Part shown: positions 1 to 8,903 of the stretch, piece by piece
How the letters are laid out: each line of letters opens with the position of its first letter
Numbering within the stretch: position 1 is the stretch's first letter
Assembly (NCBI RefSeq): GCF_001308195.1
Contig: NZ_JXDF01000019.1
Coordinates: forward strand, 1-58,919
Source of the DNA: Apilactobacillus kunkeei
GTDB lineage: Bacteria > Bacillota > Bacilli > Lactobacillales > Lactobacillaceae
Reading direction: 5' to 3'
Length of the DNA: 58,919 nucleotides
Position numbers and translations under genes: made by a program
Notes under the pieces: model-generated
Told to the model about the DNA's origin: nothing
Database searches by the model: none
Seen by the model: only the letters and a program-made list of their open reading frames with translations

Positions 1-43
1 AATAATCTTTAATGGCAGCTAATTTTAATTCTTTAGAAAACAT
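1..43 (-). CDS. IS3-family transposase, N-terminal fragment (cut by window edge)
   Basis: Reading the minus strand from 43 to the window edge gives an open frame starting MFSKELKLAAIKDY. This is the usual beginning of the small helix-turn-helix OrfA of IS3-family elements of the IS150 type. The rest lies outside the window to the left. The family call rests on 14 residues plus the matching fragment at the other end of the window. Confidence 0.6.
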   Translation of the reverse strand, partial: MFSKELKLAAIKDY

Positions 44-91
44 AAAAGAACCCCTTAAGTTAGATTTCTCCAACTCAAGGGGTTCAGTTCA
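44..91 (-). mobile_element. 5' terminal segment of the IS3-type element
   Basis: Upstream of the transposase start the minus strand carries an imperfect hairpin: arms 49-59 and 76-86, GAACCCCTTGAG against CTTAAGGGGTTC. The outer end reads TGAACTGAACCCC from position 91. The other element end at 58828 reads GGAACTGCAAC, sharing GAACTG and several more positions, as imperfect terminal repeats would. Position 91 is therefore my estimate of the element boundary. Confidence 0.45.
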
Positions 92-117
92 CGTTGCCAA
101 ATTGGCAACGTCTTTTT
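92..117 (+). terminator. Rho-independent terminator
   Basis: A 7-bp perfect stem (CGTTGCC / GGCAACG, 92-98 and 104-110) is followed by TCTTTTTATTT. It points rightward, so it would end a plus-strand transcript from the left of the window. It directly abuts the inferred IS end. Confidence 0.65.
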
Positions 118-126
118 ATTTTTATA

Positions 127-456
127 TTATAGTCGAGCAATTCGTTGAGCTTCATCTTCTAGTCTAAAACACAAATCTAATGCGTCCTTTTTGAAGTCCT
201 CAATAAAACTTTCTCCATTTGATTTAAATTCAGCAATTTGACGACCGCTAATACCGGTAACTGTAAATGTTACTCCATCATCAGCAAGCTTAGAAGTGTC
301 GTAGTGACCTTCTTCAGCTTCTTCAAGATAATCTTGGAATAGATCAGCAACCGCTTGGAAGATTACTTCTTCTTCGGTTACCTTGTGTCCATCGATTAGC
401 ATACGAGCCATCTTTAATTTTACTTCGTCCATGTTTTCTGGAATTAATTCACTCAT
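127..456 (-). CDS. Hypothetical protein, about 109 aa, acidic
   Basis: I do not recognise a named family. The product is a small, charged, soluble protein without membrane segments or signal peptide, rich in Glu/Asp in its first half (MSELIPENMDEVKLKMARML and onward) and ending in a likely helix. I chose the start at 456 because AAGGATGG sits at a normal distance from it. A longer in-frame ATG at 468 overlaps that ribosome site. It is monocistronic and divergent from the flavoprotein gene at 579. Regular codon use and a good ribosome site support it as real, but the function is unknown. Confidence 0.7.
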   Translation of the reverse strand: MSELIPENMDEVKLKMARMLIDGHKVTEEEVIFQAVADLFQDYLEEAEEGHYDTSKLADDGVTFTVTGISGRQIAEFKSNGESFIEDFKKDALDLCFRLEDEAQRIARL

Positions 457-578
457 TATTAACACCATCCTTAACTGTTATTTTATCATAATCCATATTC
501 ATTTTTAGAAAATAATGCGTTAAAAATGAAATCACTTTTTCAATCATGTTATTATCTTATTATAAAGGAGTGTTCGAA

Positions 579-2435
579 ATGAAAATCGGAATTATCGGTG
601 CAGGCCCTCGTGGTCTGTTAATGCTTAACAATTTGATTCAGAACTTTGAATCATCTGATCATGACAACTTAACAATTCATCTTTTCGACCGTGCCGTTGC
701 AGGTGGCCGTGTCTGGAAAGTCAAACAACCAATTAGTCTAATTATGAATACCCCTGCGAATGAACTTTCATTATTTGATGATGGACAAAAAAATGCACTA
801 AGTATTGCGCAATGGTGCCAATCAGATATTTCAAAGAAGTTTATCAACAATCTAGATGTTGATAACAAAGACGAGTTACTAACAGCTGTTGATAAGATTA
901 ACGACAGAAGTTATGTCCCTCGTGCCATTTGCGGTGCTTACTGTCAATGGTTCTTCCAACAATTAGTTGAGCAAATTAAGGACAATGACAGCATCAACTT
1001 GGCTGTTCACTTCAACCAAAATGTGGACAACGTCGAAAAGGTCAAGGGTGATTCTTTCGTCGTATCTGTGGGTGATGTGGATTACCCTGTTGATAAGCTA
1101 GTATTCAGTCTAGGTCAACAAGAAAACAAGTTAACCAAAGACCAAGAATCACTTCAAAAATACGCTAAGGACTGTGGGCTAACCTACATTTTACCTGGTG
1201 AAGCTGATGAAGCAGACTTATCAACAATTACCAGTGATCAAAATGTGATTATCCGTGGAATGGGTCTTAGTTTTAATGACTTCGTATCCCGTCTAACCGA
1301 AGGCCGTGGTGGATACTTTACCGACAACGGTGACAACACTTTAACCTACCACGCATCAGGTGATGAACCTACTATCTACGCTGGTTCAAGACGTGGGGTG
1401 CCTTACTATCCTAAGGCAATTAGTCAAAAGGCATTCAACGAAAACTATCCAGCTGTCTTTTTAACCAACGAAAATGTGGATAAACATCTCAAAGATGGTC
1501 ACATTTCCTTTGAAGTTTTCCACATGTTATTAAGATTGGACATCGAATATCGTTACTACAGCTTCTTATTCAGTCTAAAACATCCAGAAATCGATGTTGA
1601 AGACTTCCAAAAGAAGTTCAGAGAAACCGATAACCACAACGCTTTAATCGGTAGTTACCATCTACCAATCGAAGAAGTTTTTGATTGGGATAAGATTTTG
1701 AACCCGGTAGCCGGTGTAAAGATATCAACATTGGATAACTATCAAGAACACATCAAAACTTGGTTAAAAGAAATGATCGACGATGCACTTCTAGGCTCTA
1801 AGACCGGTCCTGTCATCGGTTCACTAGAAATGCTACGTGATCTTCGTGACAACATTCGTTACGTGTTATCCAATCACTTATTCACAAACGACGATTTGGT
1901 GCATAAGTACCTAGGTCGTTTCTCTTCTGACATGAAATTCCTATCCCAAGGTGCTCCAGCGGTTCGAAGCCAAGAAATCTTAGCATTGATGGATGCAGGT
2001 ATCGTTAAGATTATCGGCCCTCAAATGCAAGTAATCGGTGCCAACCACAAGTTTATTACTCGTTCAGCATTCTACGGTGAAGAAATCATTCATGGTGATG
2101 CTTTGATTGAAGCACGTACCAATGCTCCTGTTACCAAGGTTTCTGCAAACCCGGTTATCACCAGCATGATGGATAAAGGGTTAATCAAGCCGCTCCCAAT
2201 CACTTTATCTGATGGTGAAGTTGTGGAGAACTCATCTGTGGATATCGATATTAAGACTGATCAAGTGGTCGGCCAACCAAACTTATACACATGGGGATTA
2301 AATACCGAAGGTTTATACTTCGTTACCTCAGCCATTCCTCGTCCAGGTGTAAATGATTCAATCTTACGTGCCGGGGACGATATCGCAAAAGGGTTATTAG
2401 ACATCCCTGTTGAAAACCCAACTATTTACATGTAA
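579..2435 (+). CDS. FAD/NAD(P)-binding protein (NAD_binding_9 type)
   Basis: The roughly 618-residue protein opens with an N-terminal dinucleotide-binding motif, GIIGAGPRG (residues 4-12), followed by FDRAVAGGRVW, typical of large FAD-NAD(P)-binding proteins of the PF13454 type found in lactobacilli. The in-frame codons from 546 are ignored because AAAGGAG lies just before ATG 579. No signal peptide or membrane helix is seen, so it is probably a cytoplasmic flavoprotein. The substrate is unknown. Some relatives are annotated as hydroxyacylglutathione-hydrolase-like or ornithine-monooxygenase-like, but nothing here supports a specific reaction. It stands alone and ends at a strong hairpin shared with the convergent LysR gene. 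Confidence 0.8.
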   Translation: MKIGIIGAGPRGLLMLNNLIQNFESSDHDNLTIHLFDRAVAGGRVWKVKQPISLIMNTPANELSLFDDGQKNALSIAQWCQSDISKKFINNLDVDNKDELLTAVDKINDRSYVPRAICGAYCQWFFQQLVEQIKDNDSINLAVHFNQNVDNVEKVKGDSFVVSVGDVDYPVDKLVFSLGQQENKLTKDQESLQKYAKDCGLTYILPGEADEADLSTITSDQNVIIRGMGLSFNDFVSRLTEGRGGYFTDNGDNTLTYHASGDEPTIYAGSRRGVPYYPKAISQKAFNENYPAVFLTNENVDKHLKDGHISFEVFHMLLRLDIEYRYYSFLFSLKHPEIDVEDFQKKFRETDNHNALIGSYHLPIEEVFDWDKILNPVAGVKISTLDNYQEHIKTWLKEMIDDALLGSKTGPVIGSLEMLRDLRDNIRYVLSNHLFTNDDLVHKYLGRFSSDMKFLSQGAPAVRSQEILALMDAGIVKIIGPQMQVIGANHKFITRSAFYGEEIIHGDALIEARTNAPVTKVSANPVITSMMDKGLIKPLPITLSDGEVVENSSVDIDIKTDQVVGQPNLYTWGLNTEGLYFVTSAIPRPGVNDSILRAGDDIAKGLLDIPVENPTIYM

Positions 2436-2437
2436 CT

Positions 2438-2468
2438 AAAAAGCCATTCTTTTCGAATGGCTTTTTTT
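2438..2468. terminator. Bidirectional terminator
   Basis: An AAAGCCATTC / GAATGGCTTT stem has an A-run before and a T-run after it. It serves both the flavoprotein gene (plus) and the LysR gene (minus). Confidence 0.85.
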
Positions 2469-3336
2469 ATTTGAGTTCTTCTTTTCTATCGATAATAAAC
2501 TTTGCAAAATGCTGACTGGCTATTGGTAGTTCGTCCTTACTCTTATACACAATTGCGACCGGTCTCGTTACGTTTGGTTCTACCGGCTTACTTACGATAT
2601 TGAAATCAGTGCGACGGTAAACAAGTTCGGATAGGATACTTACCCCTAGTCCTGCTTCGACCATTGCCATGATCGTGTAGTCATCTTGAATCTTGTAGCG
2701 AACGTTTGGTGTCACACCTGAACGTTTAAATGCTTCAAGTGGTTCACTGTATCCACCACCCTCAACTAGGATGAATGGGTCATCGGCAAGTGCTTCAATT
2801 GGCACAGCATCGGCGTTGGCGTATGGATGGTCAACGGGAATGAATGCATTCATGTTGGTGTTGTGGACAATCGTCTTATTAAAACCTTCTCCGTATTCAG
2901 CAGTCATGATGGCAAAATCAATTTGGTCGGTTTTCAACCAATCGATGATGGTTCCATAGTCACCCTGATTTAAAACGAAATTAATCTGTGGATAAAGCGC
3001 CTTAAACTCTTTGAAGAGGTCTGGCAACCAGTAACAACTAACACTGGTAATTGCCCCAATTCTGACCGTTCCTGATTGAAGACCATTAATAGCGTTAGCG
3101 GTGTCGATTAATCCACGATATTGACGAAGTGCTTGTCTGATGTGTGGATAAAGTTTTTCACCATCAGGTGTCAATTCGACTCCTGATCTGGAACGCTTTA
3201 GGATGTGCATATTGAATTCTTTTTCCAGATTGGACATCATTTGACTCACGGAAGATTGGGTATACCCCAGTTGTTCAGCAGCTTTGGTGAAACTCTTATT
3301 CCTTAATACTGCTTCTAGTACAATAAATCGATTCAT
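2467..3336 (-). CDS. LysR-family transcriptional regulator
   Basis: The 289-aa length is typical of the family. Residues 3-60 form the winged helix-turn-helix (FTKAAEQLGYTQSSVSQMMSNLEKEF), and residues from about 90 form the periplasmic-binding-like effector domain with the AITSVSCYWLP opening seen in LysR proteins. It is divergent from the APC permease gene at 3444 with about 107 bases between them, the classic arrangement of a LysR regulator and its target. The effector is unknown; an amino acid imported by the permease is a reasonable inference. Confidence 0.9.
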   Translation of the reverse strand: MNRFIVLEAVLRNKSFTKAAEQLGYTQSSVSQMMSNLEKEFNMHILKRSRSGVELTPDGEKLYPHIRQALRQYRGLIDTANAINGLQSGTVRIGAITSVSCYWLPDLFKEFKALYPQINFVLNQGDYGTIIDWLKTDQIDFAIMTAEYGEGFNKTIVHNTNMNAFIPVDHPYANADAVPIEALADDPFILVEGGGYSEPLEAFKRSGVTPNVRYKIQDDYTIMAMVEAGLGVSILSELVYRRTDFNIVSKPVEPNVTRPVAIVYKSKDELPIASQHFAKFIIDRKEELK

Positions 3337-3352
3337 CTTATATCATCTTTTC

Positions 3353-3386
3353 TTATGTAAATATTGAATTTATTAATTTTACTTAT
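3353..3386. promoter_or_regulatory. Candidate LysR operator in divergent intergenic region
   Basis: Imperfect inverted arms TTATGTAAATA (3353-3363) and ATTTTACTTAT (3376-3386) lie between the two divergent start codons. The T-rich/A-rich arms with short spacing resemble a LysR binding site. Only about 7 of 11 positions pair, so this is tentative. Confidence 0.3.
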
Positions 3387-3443
3387 GTTGGTACTCATTA
3401 TATAGTTAATAGTACAAATAAACAAGAAAAGGTGTTGATATCT

Positions 3444-4844
3444 ATGCAAATATTTAAAAAAGAATCGGTTAGCAATTATTTAGAGGCCGATTCACGATTA
3501 TCCAAGTCCTTAACCACCAAGGACTTAATCGGTCTGGGTATCGGTGCCGTTATTGGTACCGGGATTTTTATCCTTCCCGGTCATGAAGCAGCTAGTCATG
3601 CTGGACCAGCCGTCGCAATTGCTTTTTTAATGGCAGCTATCGTTTCCGGATTAGTTGGTATGGCTTATGCTGAATTCTCGTCTGCGATGCCAATTGCTGG
3701 ATCAGCTTATTCATTTGGTTCCGTTGTCTATGGTGAGATTGTTGGTTGGATTTTAGGATGGGCCTTAATCCTTGAATACTTCCTAGCAGTATCTGCAGAA
3801 GCAACAGGTTTTGCGGCTTACTTCAATAACAATATTTTAGATGCTATCGGAATTCATTTACCTACAGCATTGCAAGCTAGTCCCATGGAAGGTGGAGTAA
3901 TTAATATTTCAGCTGTATTGATTGTTGTAATCATTGCAGGTATTCTTCTAATGGGTTCTGAAATGTCTAAACGAGTTGAAAACTTTGCTGTGATTGTGAA
4001 AGTCGCAATCATCATTATCTTCATTATTATAGGTGCTTTCTACATTAAGACAAGTAACTATGTTCCTTTCTACCCTGCACAATTCCACTCAACTCCATTT
4101 GGTATGGGTGGTATCTTCACAGCTGCTGCAACTGTATTCTTTGCCTTTATTGGATTTGACGCACTAGCATCAAACTCTGCTGAAACAATTGATCCTGGTA
4201 AAAACGTTATTAAAGGAATCATTGGAACAGTTGTATTTGCGGTAGTTTTATATGTTGCCTTTTCAATGGTTCTTACTGGAATTGTTAATTACAAAGAACT
4301 AAACGTGGATGATCCAGCAGCTTATGCACTTCAAATCATTCATCTATCAGCATTCAATAAATTAATTACTATCGGTGCTTTGTTCGGAATATTTACCGCT
4401 ATGGTAACCATGTTTATCGGTGGTTCACGTCTTGTATACGCACTTGGTCGAGACGGTCTACTACCAAAATTCATCGGTCGAGTTCATTCCAAGCATTCTG
4501 TACCCAAAAATGCAATTATCATTGCAACAATTGTTCAAGCTATCTTTGCTGGTTTGGTTCCATTGACTCAACTTGCATCACTAATTAATGCTGGAACATT
4601 GATTGCATTTGCATTTATTTCATTTGGTATAATCAAACTTCGTCGTAGAAAAGATATTAAAAACACAGGATTTAAGATGCCATGGTATCCATTCCTACCA
4701 ATCGCAGCTGGTGTATTCAGCATCTTCTTCATCATCATGCTTCCAGACGTTACCAAGATCTCAGTTGGTATCTGGATTGTGATTGGATTTATCTTCTACT
4801 TTGTGTACGGAGTTCACCACTCGAAACTACAAAAACAAGACTAA
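3444..4844 (+). CDS. APC-family amino acid permease (cationic amino acid transporter-like)
   Basis: The 466-aa integral membrane protein has about 12 hydrophobic segments. The first helix carries the APC substrate-binding signature GLGIGAVIGTGIFILPG, and the second region GPAVAIAFLMAAIVSGLVGMAYAE resembles YfnA/CAT-type permeases. The ATG at 3444 is preferred over the upstream GTG at 3432 because AAGGTG lies about 9 bases before it. Substrate specificity cannot be read from the sequence. Control by the divergent LysR protein is likely. Confidence 0.9.
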   Translation: MQIFKKESVSNYLEADSRLSKSLTTKDLIGLGIGAVIGTGIFILPGHEAASHAGPAVAIAFLMAAIVSGLVGMAYAEFSSAMPIAGSAYSFGSVVYGEIVGWILGWALILEYFLAVSAEATGFAAYFNNNILDAIGIHLPTALQASPMEGGVINISAVLIVVIIAGILLMGSEMSKRVENFAVIVKVAIIIIFIIIGAFYIKTSNYVPFYPAQFHSTPFGMGGIFTAAATVFFAFIGFDALASNSAETIDPGKNVIKGIIGTVVFAVVLYVAFSMVLTGIVNYKELNVDDPAAYALQIIHLSAFNKLITIGALFGIFTAMVTMFIGGSRLVYALGRDGLLPKFIGRVHSKHSVPKNAIIIATIVQAIFAGLVPLTQLASLINAGTLIAFAFISFGIIKLRRRKDIKNTGFKMPWYPFLPIAAGVFSIFFIIMLPDVTKISVGIWIVIGFIFYFVYGVHHSKLQKQD

Positions 4845-4847
4845 ACG

Positions 4848-4880
4848 AAAAAAGCCCTGGATTAAATCCAGCGGCTTTTT
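4848..4880. terminator. Terminator between convergent genes
   Basis: A hairpin of AAGCCCTGGATT with AATCCAGCGGCTT is followed by a T-run. It lies just after the permease stop and at the end of the convergent membrane-protein gene. Confidence 0.8.
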
Positions 4881-5499
4881 ATTTTTCGTTATAAATAAAT
4901 GAATTATCCGGAATACGGATTAGAGTATAACTCTTGAACTGACGTCTTGCATGTAATCCGATTCCATTCCAAAAACTGTCTTTATACGTAACGGTTACGT
5001 CGGCAACCCACGCTCTTTGGTATTTCTTGTCTAGCATCTTAGCTTCATTATCATTCCATCTAACCGCTGACTTTTGAACATTAATTTCGCTATTAGTACC
5101 AACTAGCACACTTGATGCTGAGCTTGATACTGATAAACGCTGTCCATTAACCAAATATGAGTAAGACTGATTCAAAGATGAATTATTCCCACTTTTGACC
5201 TTCACATAGTAAGAGCTGTTCCCATTGGTATCCAAAATTAATGGTTTGAAGTCACGAGAAGTGACAACATTTGATCCATTAATGTTTGGATAGAATGTCT
5301 CAAAAGACATAAATCCAATCCCAGCAAATAACACGACGATTTGTGCAATCGTCTTTAAATGGTGAGTTAATGAAAAGTCGTAGTGCCCATTTATGATTAG
5401 CCTACTTCTTCTTACCCCGATGTTATGAATAATAAAAATTGCATAAATAAACAAAATTATCCAAAGAAGTAGGCCAACTATATTCCAGGCCGATTCCAT
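4879..5499 (-). CDS. Hypothetical membrane-anchored protein (LVIS_2131-like)
   Basis: The 206-aa protein has a first membrane helix at about residues 7-28 (VGLLLWIILFIYAIFII), a second at about 50-68, and a polar, Ser/Asn-rich extracellular domain of about 140 residues. From memory it resembles the Lactobacillus LVIS_2131 family of unknown function, but I cannot check this. It is transcribed alone, with an AGGAG site before the ATG. A cell-surface role is the most that can be inferred. Confidence 0.75.
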   Translation of the reverse strand: MESAWNIVGLLLWIILFIYAIFIIHNIGVRRSRLIINGHYDFSLTHHLKTIAQIVVLFAGIGFMSFETFYPNINGSNVVTSRDFKPLILDTNGNSSYYVKVKSGNNSSLNQSYSYLVNGQRLSVSSSASSVLVGTNSEINVQKSAVRWNDNEAKMLDKKYQRAWVADVTVTYKDSFWNGIGLHARRQFKSYTLIRIPDNSFIYNEK

Positions 5500-5587
5500 A
5501 AATCTTCTCCTTTATACTAGTAATCAAAGATACTTTACCATTTTACACTATTTTAATAAAAATACAAAATTCTTATGCTAACTATTA

Positions 5588-6598
5588 TTATTTCAATGAT
5601 GAATCGTGATTATTCACTAGTTTTATTAACTTCGCAGTGTCAGAAAATTCAGCATAATCATTAACAACAACTGTAATCACTCGATCTTTTCCTGGTTGTT
5701 GAGCTGTCGCAACTAGACATAATCCAGCGGCAACAGTATATCCCGTTTTTAATCCATCAACATGCAAACTTTCATCGTAGAATGGTCTACCAGGTAGTAA
5801 ACTATTTTCATTAAATAATGTTTGACCATCAACTTTTTCATATACTTGTTTGGCATCATCAATTGCCTTTGGATAAATTGATAGGACGTGATCGGCAATG
5901 ATTGCGATACTCTTGGCTGAGATCATGTTGGCATCGTCTTTGCCACCGACTTGAGCGTAACCAAACTTAGCTAAGTCACTATTTTCTAGTCCTGATGATG
6001 ACACAAAGGTAGCGTCTAAATGCCATGCCTTGGCTTGTTCGTTCATCATCTTGACGAACTTAACATTAGAACCTGCTACCCATTGACCCAACGCGATTGC
6101 CGCATTGTTGGATGATTGGACTAAAGCGGCCTTAAATAAATCACTAACGGTGTACTTGTGGCCATCCTTGAACTTAAAGCCACCTAGTTCAACGTCGTCA
6201 CCTAGTTTCTTTAGTCCCTTGTTACTGGTGTCGACTACTTGATTCCAGCCGTTGGTCTTTTCGGCCTTTTGAATCGCTAGATATAAGGTCATTAGTTTAG
6301 CTAATGATGCGACCTTAATCTTCTTGTCTCCGTTTTGTGAATAAATTACCTTATTCTTGGTAGAGTCTAGTGCCACAGCAGCACTCGCGTTCTTTACTTT
6401 GTCCTGTGACACCTTAATTAAGTCGGTCTTATAGGTTTGTGAATCTTGTTGGTAGTCAGGTTGATAACCTTGTTTTGAGTTTGTTATTTTGGTGTATTCT
6501 TGGCGAATAAATGAGAATGGATTATTAAATTGTTCGTATGCCCCTAATCCAATCGCCGCGACGAATATTATTGTTAGTCTTTTCACTGATTTCTTCAT
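5588..6598 (-). CDS. dacA: D-alanyl-D-alanine carboxypeptidase (peptidase S11, low-molecular-weight PBP)
   Basis: The enzyme removes the terminal D-Ala from peptidoglycan pentapeptides outside the cell. The 336-aa protein has an N-terminal hydrophobic signal/anchor at residues 8-20 and all three penicillin-binding motifs: SLAK at 98-101 (nucleophile S98), SSN at 162-164 and KTG at 284-286. It lacks the long C-terminal amphipathic domain of large DacA proteins, so it is a short S11 enzyme probably anchored at the N-terminus. It is monocistronic and divergent from the TPP-regulated operon. The symbol is by family and may not reflect orthology. Confidence 0.88.
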   Translation of the reverse strand: MKKSVKRLTIIFVAAIGLGAYEQFNNPFSFIRQEYTKITNSKQGYQPDYQQDSQTYKTDLIKVSQDKVKNASAAVALDSTKNKVIYSQNGDKKIKVASLAKLMTLYLAIQKAEKTNGWNQVVDTSNKGLKKLGDDVELGGFKFKDGHKYTVSDLFKAALVQSSNNAAIALGQWVAGSNVKFVKMMNEQAKAWHLDATFVSSSGLENSDLAKFGYAQVGGKDDANMISAKSIAIIADHVLSIYPKAIDDAKQVYEKVDGQTLFNENSLLPGRPFYDESLHVDGLKTGYTVAAGLCLVATAQQPGKDRVITVVVNDYAEFSDTAKLIKLVNNHDSSLK

Positions 6599-6704
6599 TC
6601 ATTTTTACTTCCATTTATCATAATTTCACTATCTAAAGTTACCACGAAATCGCTGTTACGACAAGGTATCTAGCGCTTTAAAATTATTAATAAAAATATA
6701 AGTA

Positions 6705-6733
6705 TTGCATTTAATTTTAATAAATAGTATAGT
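6705..6733 (+). promoter_or_regulatory. Promoter of the ykoEDC operon
   Basis: A -35 TTGCAT (6705-6710) and -10 TATAGT (6728-6733) are separated by 17 bases, placing transcription start just upstream of the TPP aptamer. Confidence 0.65.
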
Positions 6734-6753
6734 TGATTTAAATTGATAATTAA

Positions 6754-6829
6754 TGTTTGGGGTGCCGGCATTCGGCTGAGATTCATACCCATAGTACCTG
6801 ATTCAGGATAATCCCTGCGAAGGAAAACA
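6754..6829 (+). promoter_or_regulatory. TPP riboswitch (THI element)
   Basis: The conserved aptamer blocks appear in order: GGGGTGCC, GGCTGAGA, ATACCC, ACCTGATTCAGGATAATCC and GCGAAGGAAA. P1 closes TGTTT with AAACA. It precedes a terminator and the ykoEDC thiamine-precursor transporter, so binding of thiamine pyrophosphate should reduce transcription into the operon. Confidence 0.95.
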
Positions 6830-6872
6830 ACCCTTTTATTTTTAATGCTTTACTAATTTATAAAAATAAATT

Positions 6873-6908
6873 GGACTCCGAACACATATTGTTTGGGGTC
6901 CTTTTTTT
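6873..6908 (+). terminator. Expression-platform terminator of the TPP riboswitch
   Basis: An 11-bp stem (6873-6883 with 6891-6901, two G-U pairs) is followed by seven T, directly before the ribosome site of ykoE. Its left arm can alternatively pair with the 5' strand of aptamer P1 (6755-6763), giving an antiterminator. Confidence 0.85.
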
Positions 6909-6920
6909 CTGGAGGAAACT

Positions 6921-7475
6921 ATGAAAAACACATGGTCACTTAGAAACATCATTTTACTTACATTAATCTCAATTATCTGTGGAATTATCTTTTTTGCCAC
7001 AGGATTCTTATACAACGCAGTAAGTCTTGCACTTACTCCTTATGGTCTAGCACCTCTTGCTAACGATCTACTACTTGGACTTTGGATAATGGCAGCCCCA
7101 CTTGCTGGTTTTATTTTCAAACGTCCTGGTGCTCCATTCTTAGCTGAAGTGATTGGTGCCATCGTTGAAATGTTCTTAGGTGGACAATGGGGAGTTGAAA
7201 CAGTTGTCACTGGTATCGAACAAGGTATTGCAACTGAATTAGGTTTCGTTGCCACTAAATACAAACACTTTGATTGGTTAGGTGTAATTGCAACTACAAT
7301 CTCAACTACTGTTATTACATTTATCTATGACTGGTTCAAGAATGGTTACAATGCTTATGCTATTCACCTACTTATCATTATGTTTATTGTCAGATTCATT
7401 TCTATTTTCATCTTTGGTGGTGTGTTATCCAAACTTATCGCCAACATGTTGGAAAAGAGTCACGTTATCAAATAA
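6921..7475 (+). CDS. ykoE: ECF transporter substrate-binding component YkoE
   Basis: This is the S component of an energy-coupling-factor transporter for thiamine or its pyrimidine precursor hydroxymethylpyrimidine. The 184-aa membrane protein has about five to six hydrophobic helices and the YkoE-like stretches PLANDLLLGLWIMAAPLAG and EVIGAIVEMFLGGQWG. GGAGG lies 7 bases before the ATG. It is the first gene after the TPP riboswitch, followed 15 bases later by its ATPase. Order E-D-C matches Bacillus ykoFEDC without ykoF. Confidence 0.92.
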   Translation: MKNTWSLRNIILLTLISIICGIIFFATGFLYNAVSLALTPYGLAPLANDLLLGLWIMAAPLAGFIFKRPGAPFLAEVIGAIVEMFLGGQWGVETVVTGIEQGIATELGFVATKYKHFDWLGVIATTISTTVITFIYDWFKNGYNAYAIHLLIIMFIVRFISIFIFGGVLSKLIANMLEKSHVIK

Positions 7476-7490
7476 TAGGAGTGTCATTTT

Positions 7491-8903
7491 TTGAATAACT
7501 TATCGATTAACAATTTGACATACCAATACACTGGTACTTCGAAGCCGACTTTTAAAAGGGTTAGCCTGGACTTCGAATCTAATCAAATGTCGTTGATATA
7601 CAGTCCTTCTGGATCTGGTAAATCAACGCTTTTGAAGACAATCGCAGGATTTTATCCACAATACAACGACGGTACAATCAACGGCGTTATCAATTTTAAT
7701 AATCAAAACATCTCAGAATTTTCAGAATGGCAATTACGTCAGACTATTTCCATGATGTTTCAAGATCCAATGCAACAATTCTGTATGACTACCGTGGAAG
7801 ACGAATTCATCTTCACACTTGAAAATCTTCAGATTCAACCTGATAAAATGAATCAAATTATTGAAGATGCTCTTTCTTTTACTCATACTAATGATTTAAG
7901 AAAACGTGATTTCAAGACTCTTTCCGGTGGAGAAAAGCAAAAAGTTGCGCTAAGTATTATCGTAGCAATTAACGCTCCTGTGATTCTATTGGACGAACCA
8001 TTCGCTAATGTCGATATCAAATCTCGTCTGGAACTCATTAGTCTATTGAGCCAGCTAAAAGAATCAGGCAAGATTGTCATCGGTATCGATCACGATCTTA
8101 TGGGATACGAAAATCAAATCGATCAGTTAATTGGTTTTGATGAAGACGACACAACGTTTAAACCATTAGATGATGCGGCAGTTTTTAAATTATTCAATCA
8201 ATTTAACGACTCCACAAATCGTCCACTAACAAGCGAAGTTGTTGGAGAAACCATAATTAACTGTTCAGATTTATCAATTGCCAACTATGACATGAATTTA
8301 ATAAATCATTTAGATTTAGACTTAATTAGAGCAAAGACAACCTTAATTACCGGTCCAAACGGATGTGGTAAATCAAGTTTGTTCAAAACATTTATCAAAC
8401 AGCACGATTTTGATGGTGAAATTAATTTTAACCACAAATCAATTCGCAAAATCCGTTTAAATAAATACTTACAAAACGTTGGGATGATTTTCCAAGAATC
8501 AACCAAGCAATTCATTAAAATCACTGTTGAAGACGAATTAGAACTATCCAAGAAGAATGCATTCAACAACTGGTTTAACGACAAACAAATCGCAGAATTC
8601 ACTCACCGTCTTGGCCTAGACGAGTTGTCCGATCGTGTCATTTACTCTTTAAGTGATGGCCAAAAAAAGCGACTACAAATCCTAAGCATGGTTATGATGG
8701 GACACTCACTTCTTCTTTTAGACGAACCTTTTAATGGTATCAACATTGAATATATTGCCGTGGTTGTTGATTTATTGAATCAAGCAAAGCAAAATGGTCA
8801 AACTCAATTACTTATATCTCACCAAACACATGGTCTAGAAAACTTAATTGATTACCATTTAGCCTTTGATAATCACAAACTATCTTATCAGGAGGCCTTT
8901 TAA
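7491..8903 (+). CDS. ykoD: ECF transporter duplicated ATPase YkoD
   Basis: The 470-aa cytoplasmic ATPase contains two ABC nucleotide-binding domains fused in one chain. The N-terminal half has Walker A SPSGSGKST, signature LSGGEKQK and Walker B VILLDEPF. The C-terminal half has GPNGCGKSS, a degenerate signature LSDGQKKR and LLLLDEPF. It powers the YkoE/YkoC transporter. The start is TTG, 10 bases after AGGAG. The stop TAA overlaps the ATG of ykoC by one base, indicating translational coupling. Confidence 0.92.
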   Translation: MNNLSINNLTYQYTGTSKPTFKRVSLDFESNQMSLIYSPSGSGKSTLLKTIAGFYPQYNDGTINGVINFNNQNISEFSEWQLRQTISMMFQDPMQQFCMTTVEDEFIFTLENLQIQPDKMNQIIEDALSFTHTNDLRKRDFKTLSGGEKQKVALSIIVAINAPVILLDEPFANVDIKSRLELISLLSQLKESGKIVIGIDHDLMGYENQIDQLIGFDEDDTTFKPLDDAAVFKLFNQFNDSTNRPLTSEVVGETIINCSDLSIANYDMNLINHLDLDLIRAKTTLITGPNGCGKSSLFKTFIKQHDFDGEINFNHKSIRKIRLNKYLQNVGMIFQESTKQFIKITVEDELELSKKNAFNNWFNDKQIAEFTHRLGLDELSDRVIYSLSDGQKKRLQILSMVMMGHSLLLLDEPFNGINIEYIAVVVDLLNQAKQNGQTQLLISHQTHGLENLIDYHLAFDNHKLSYQEAF

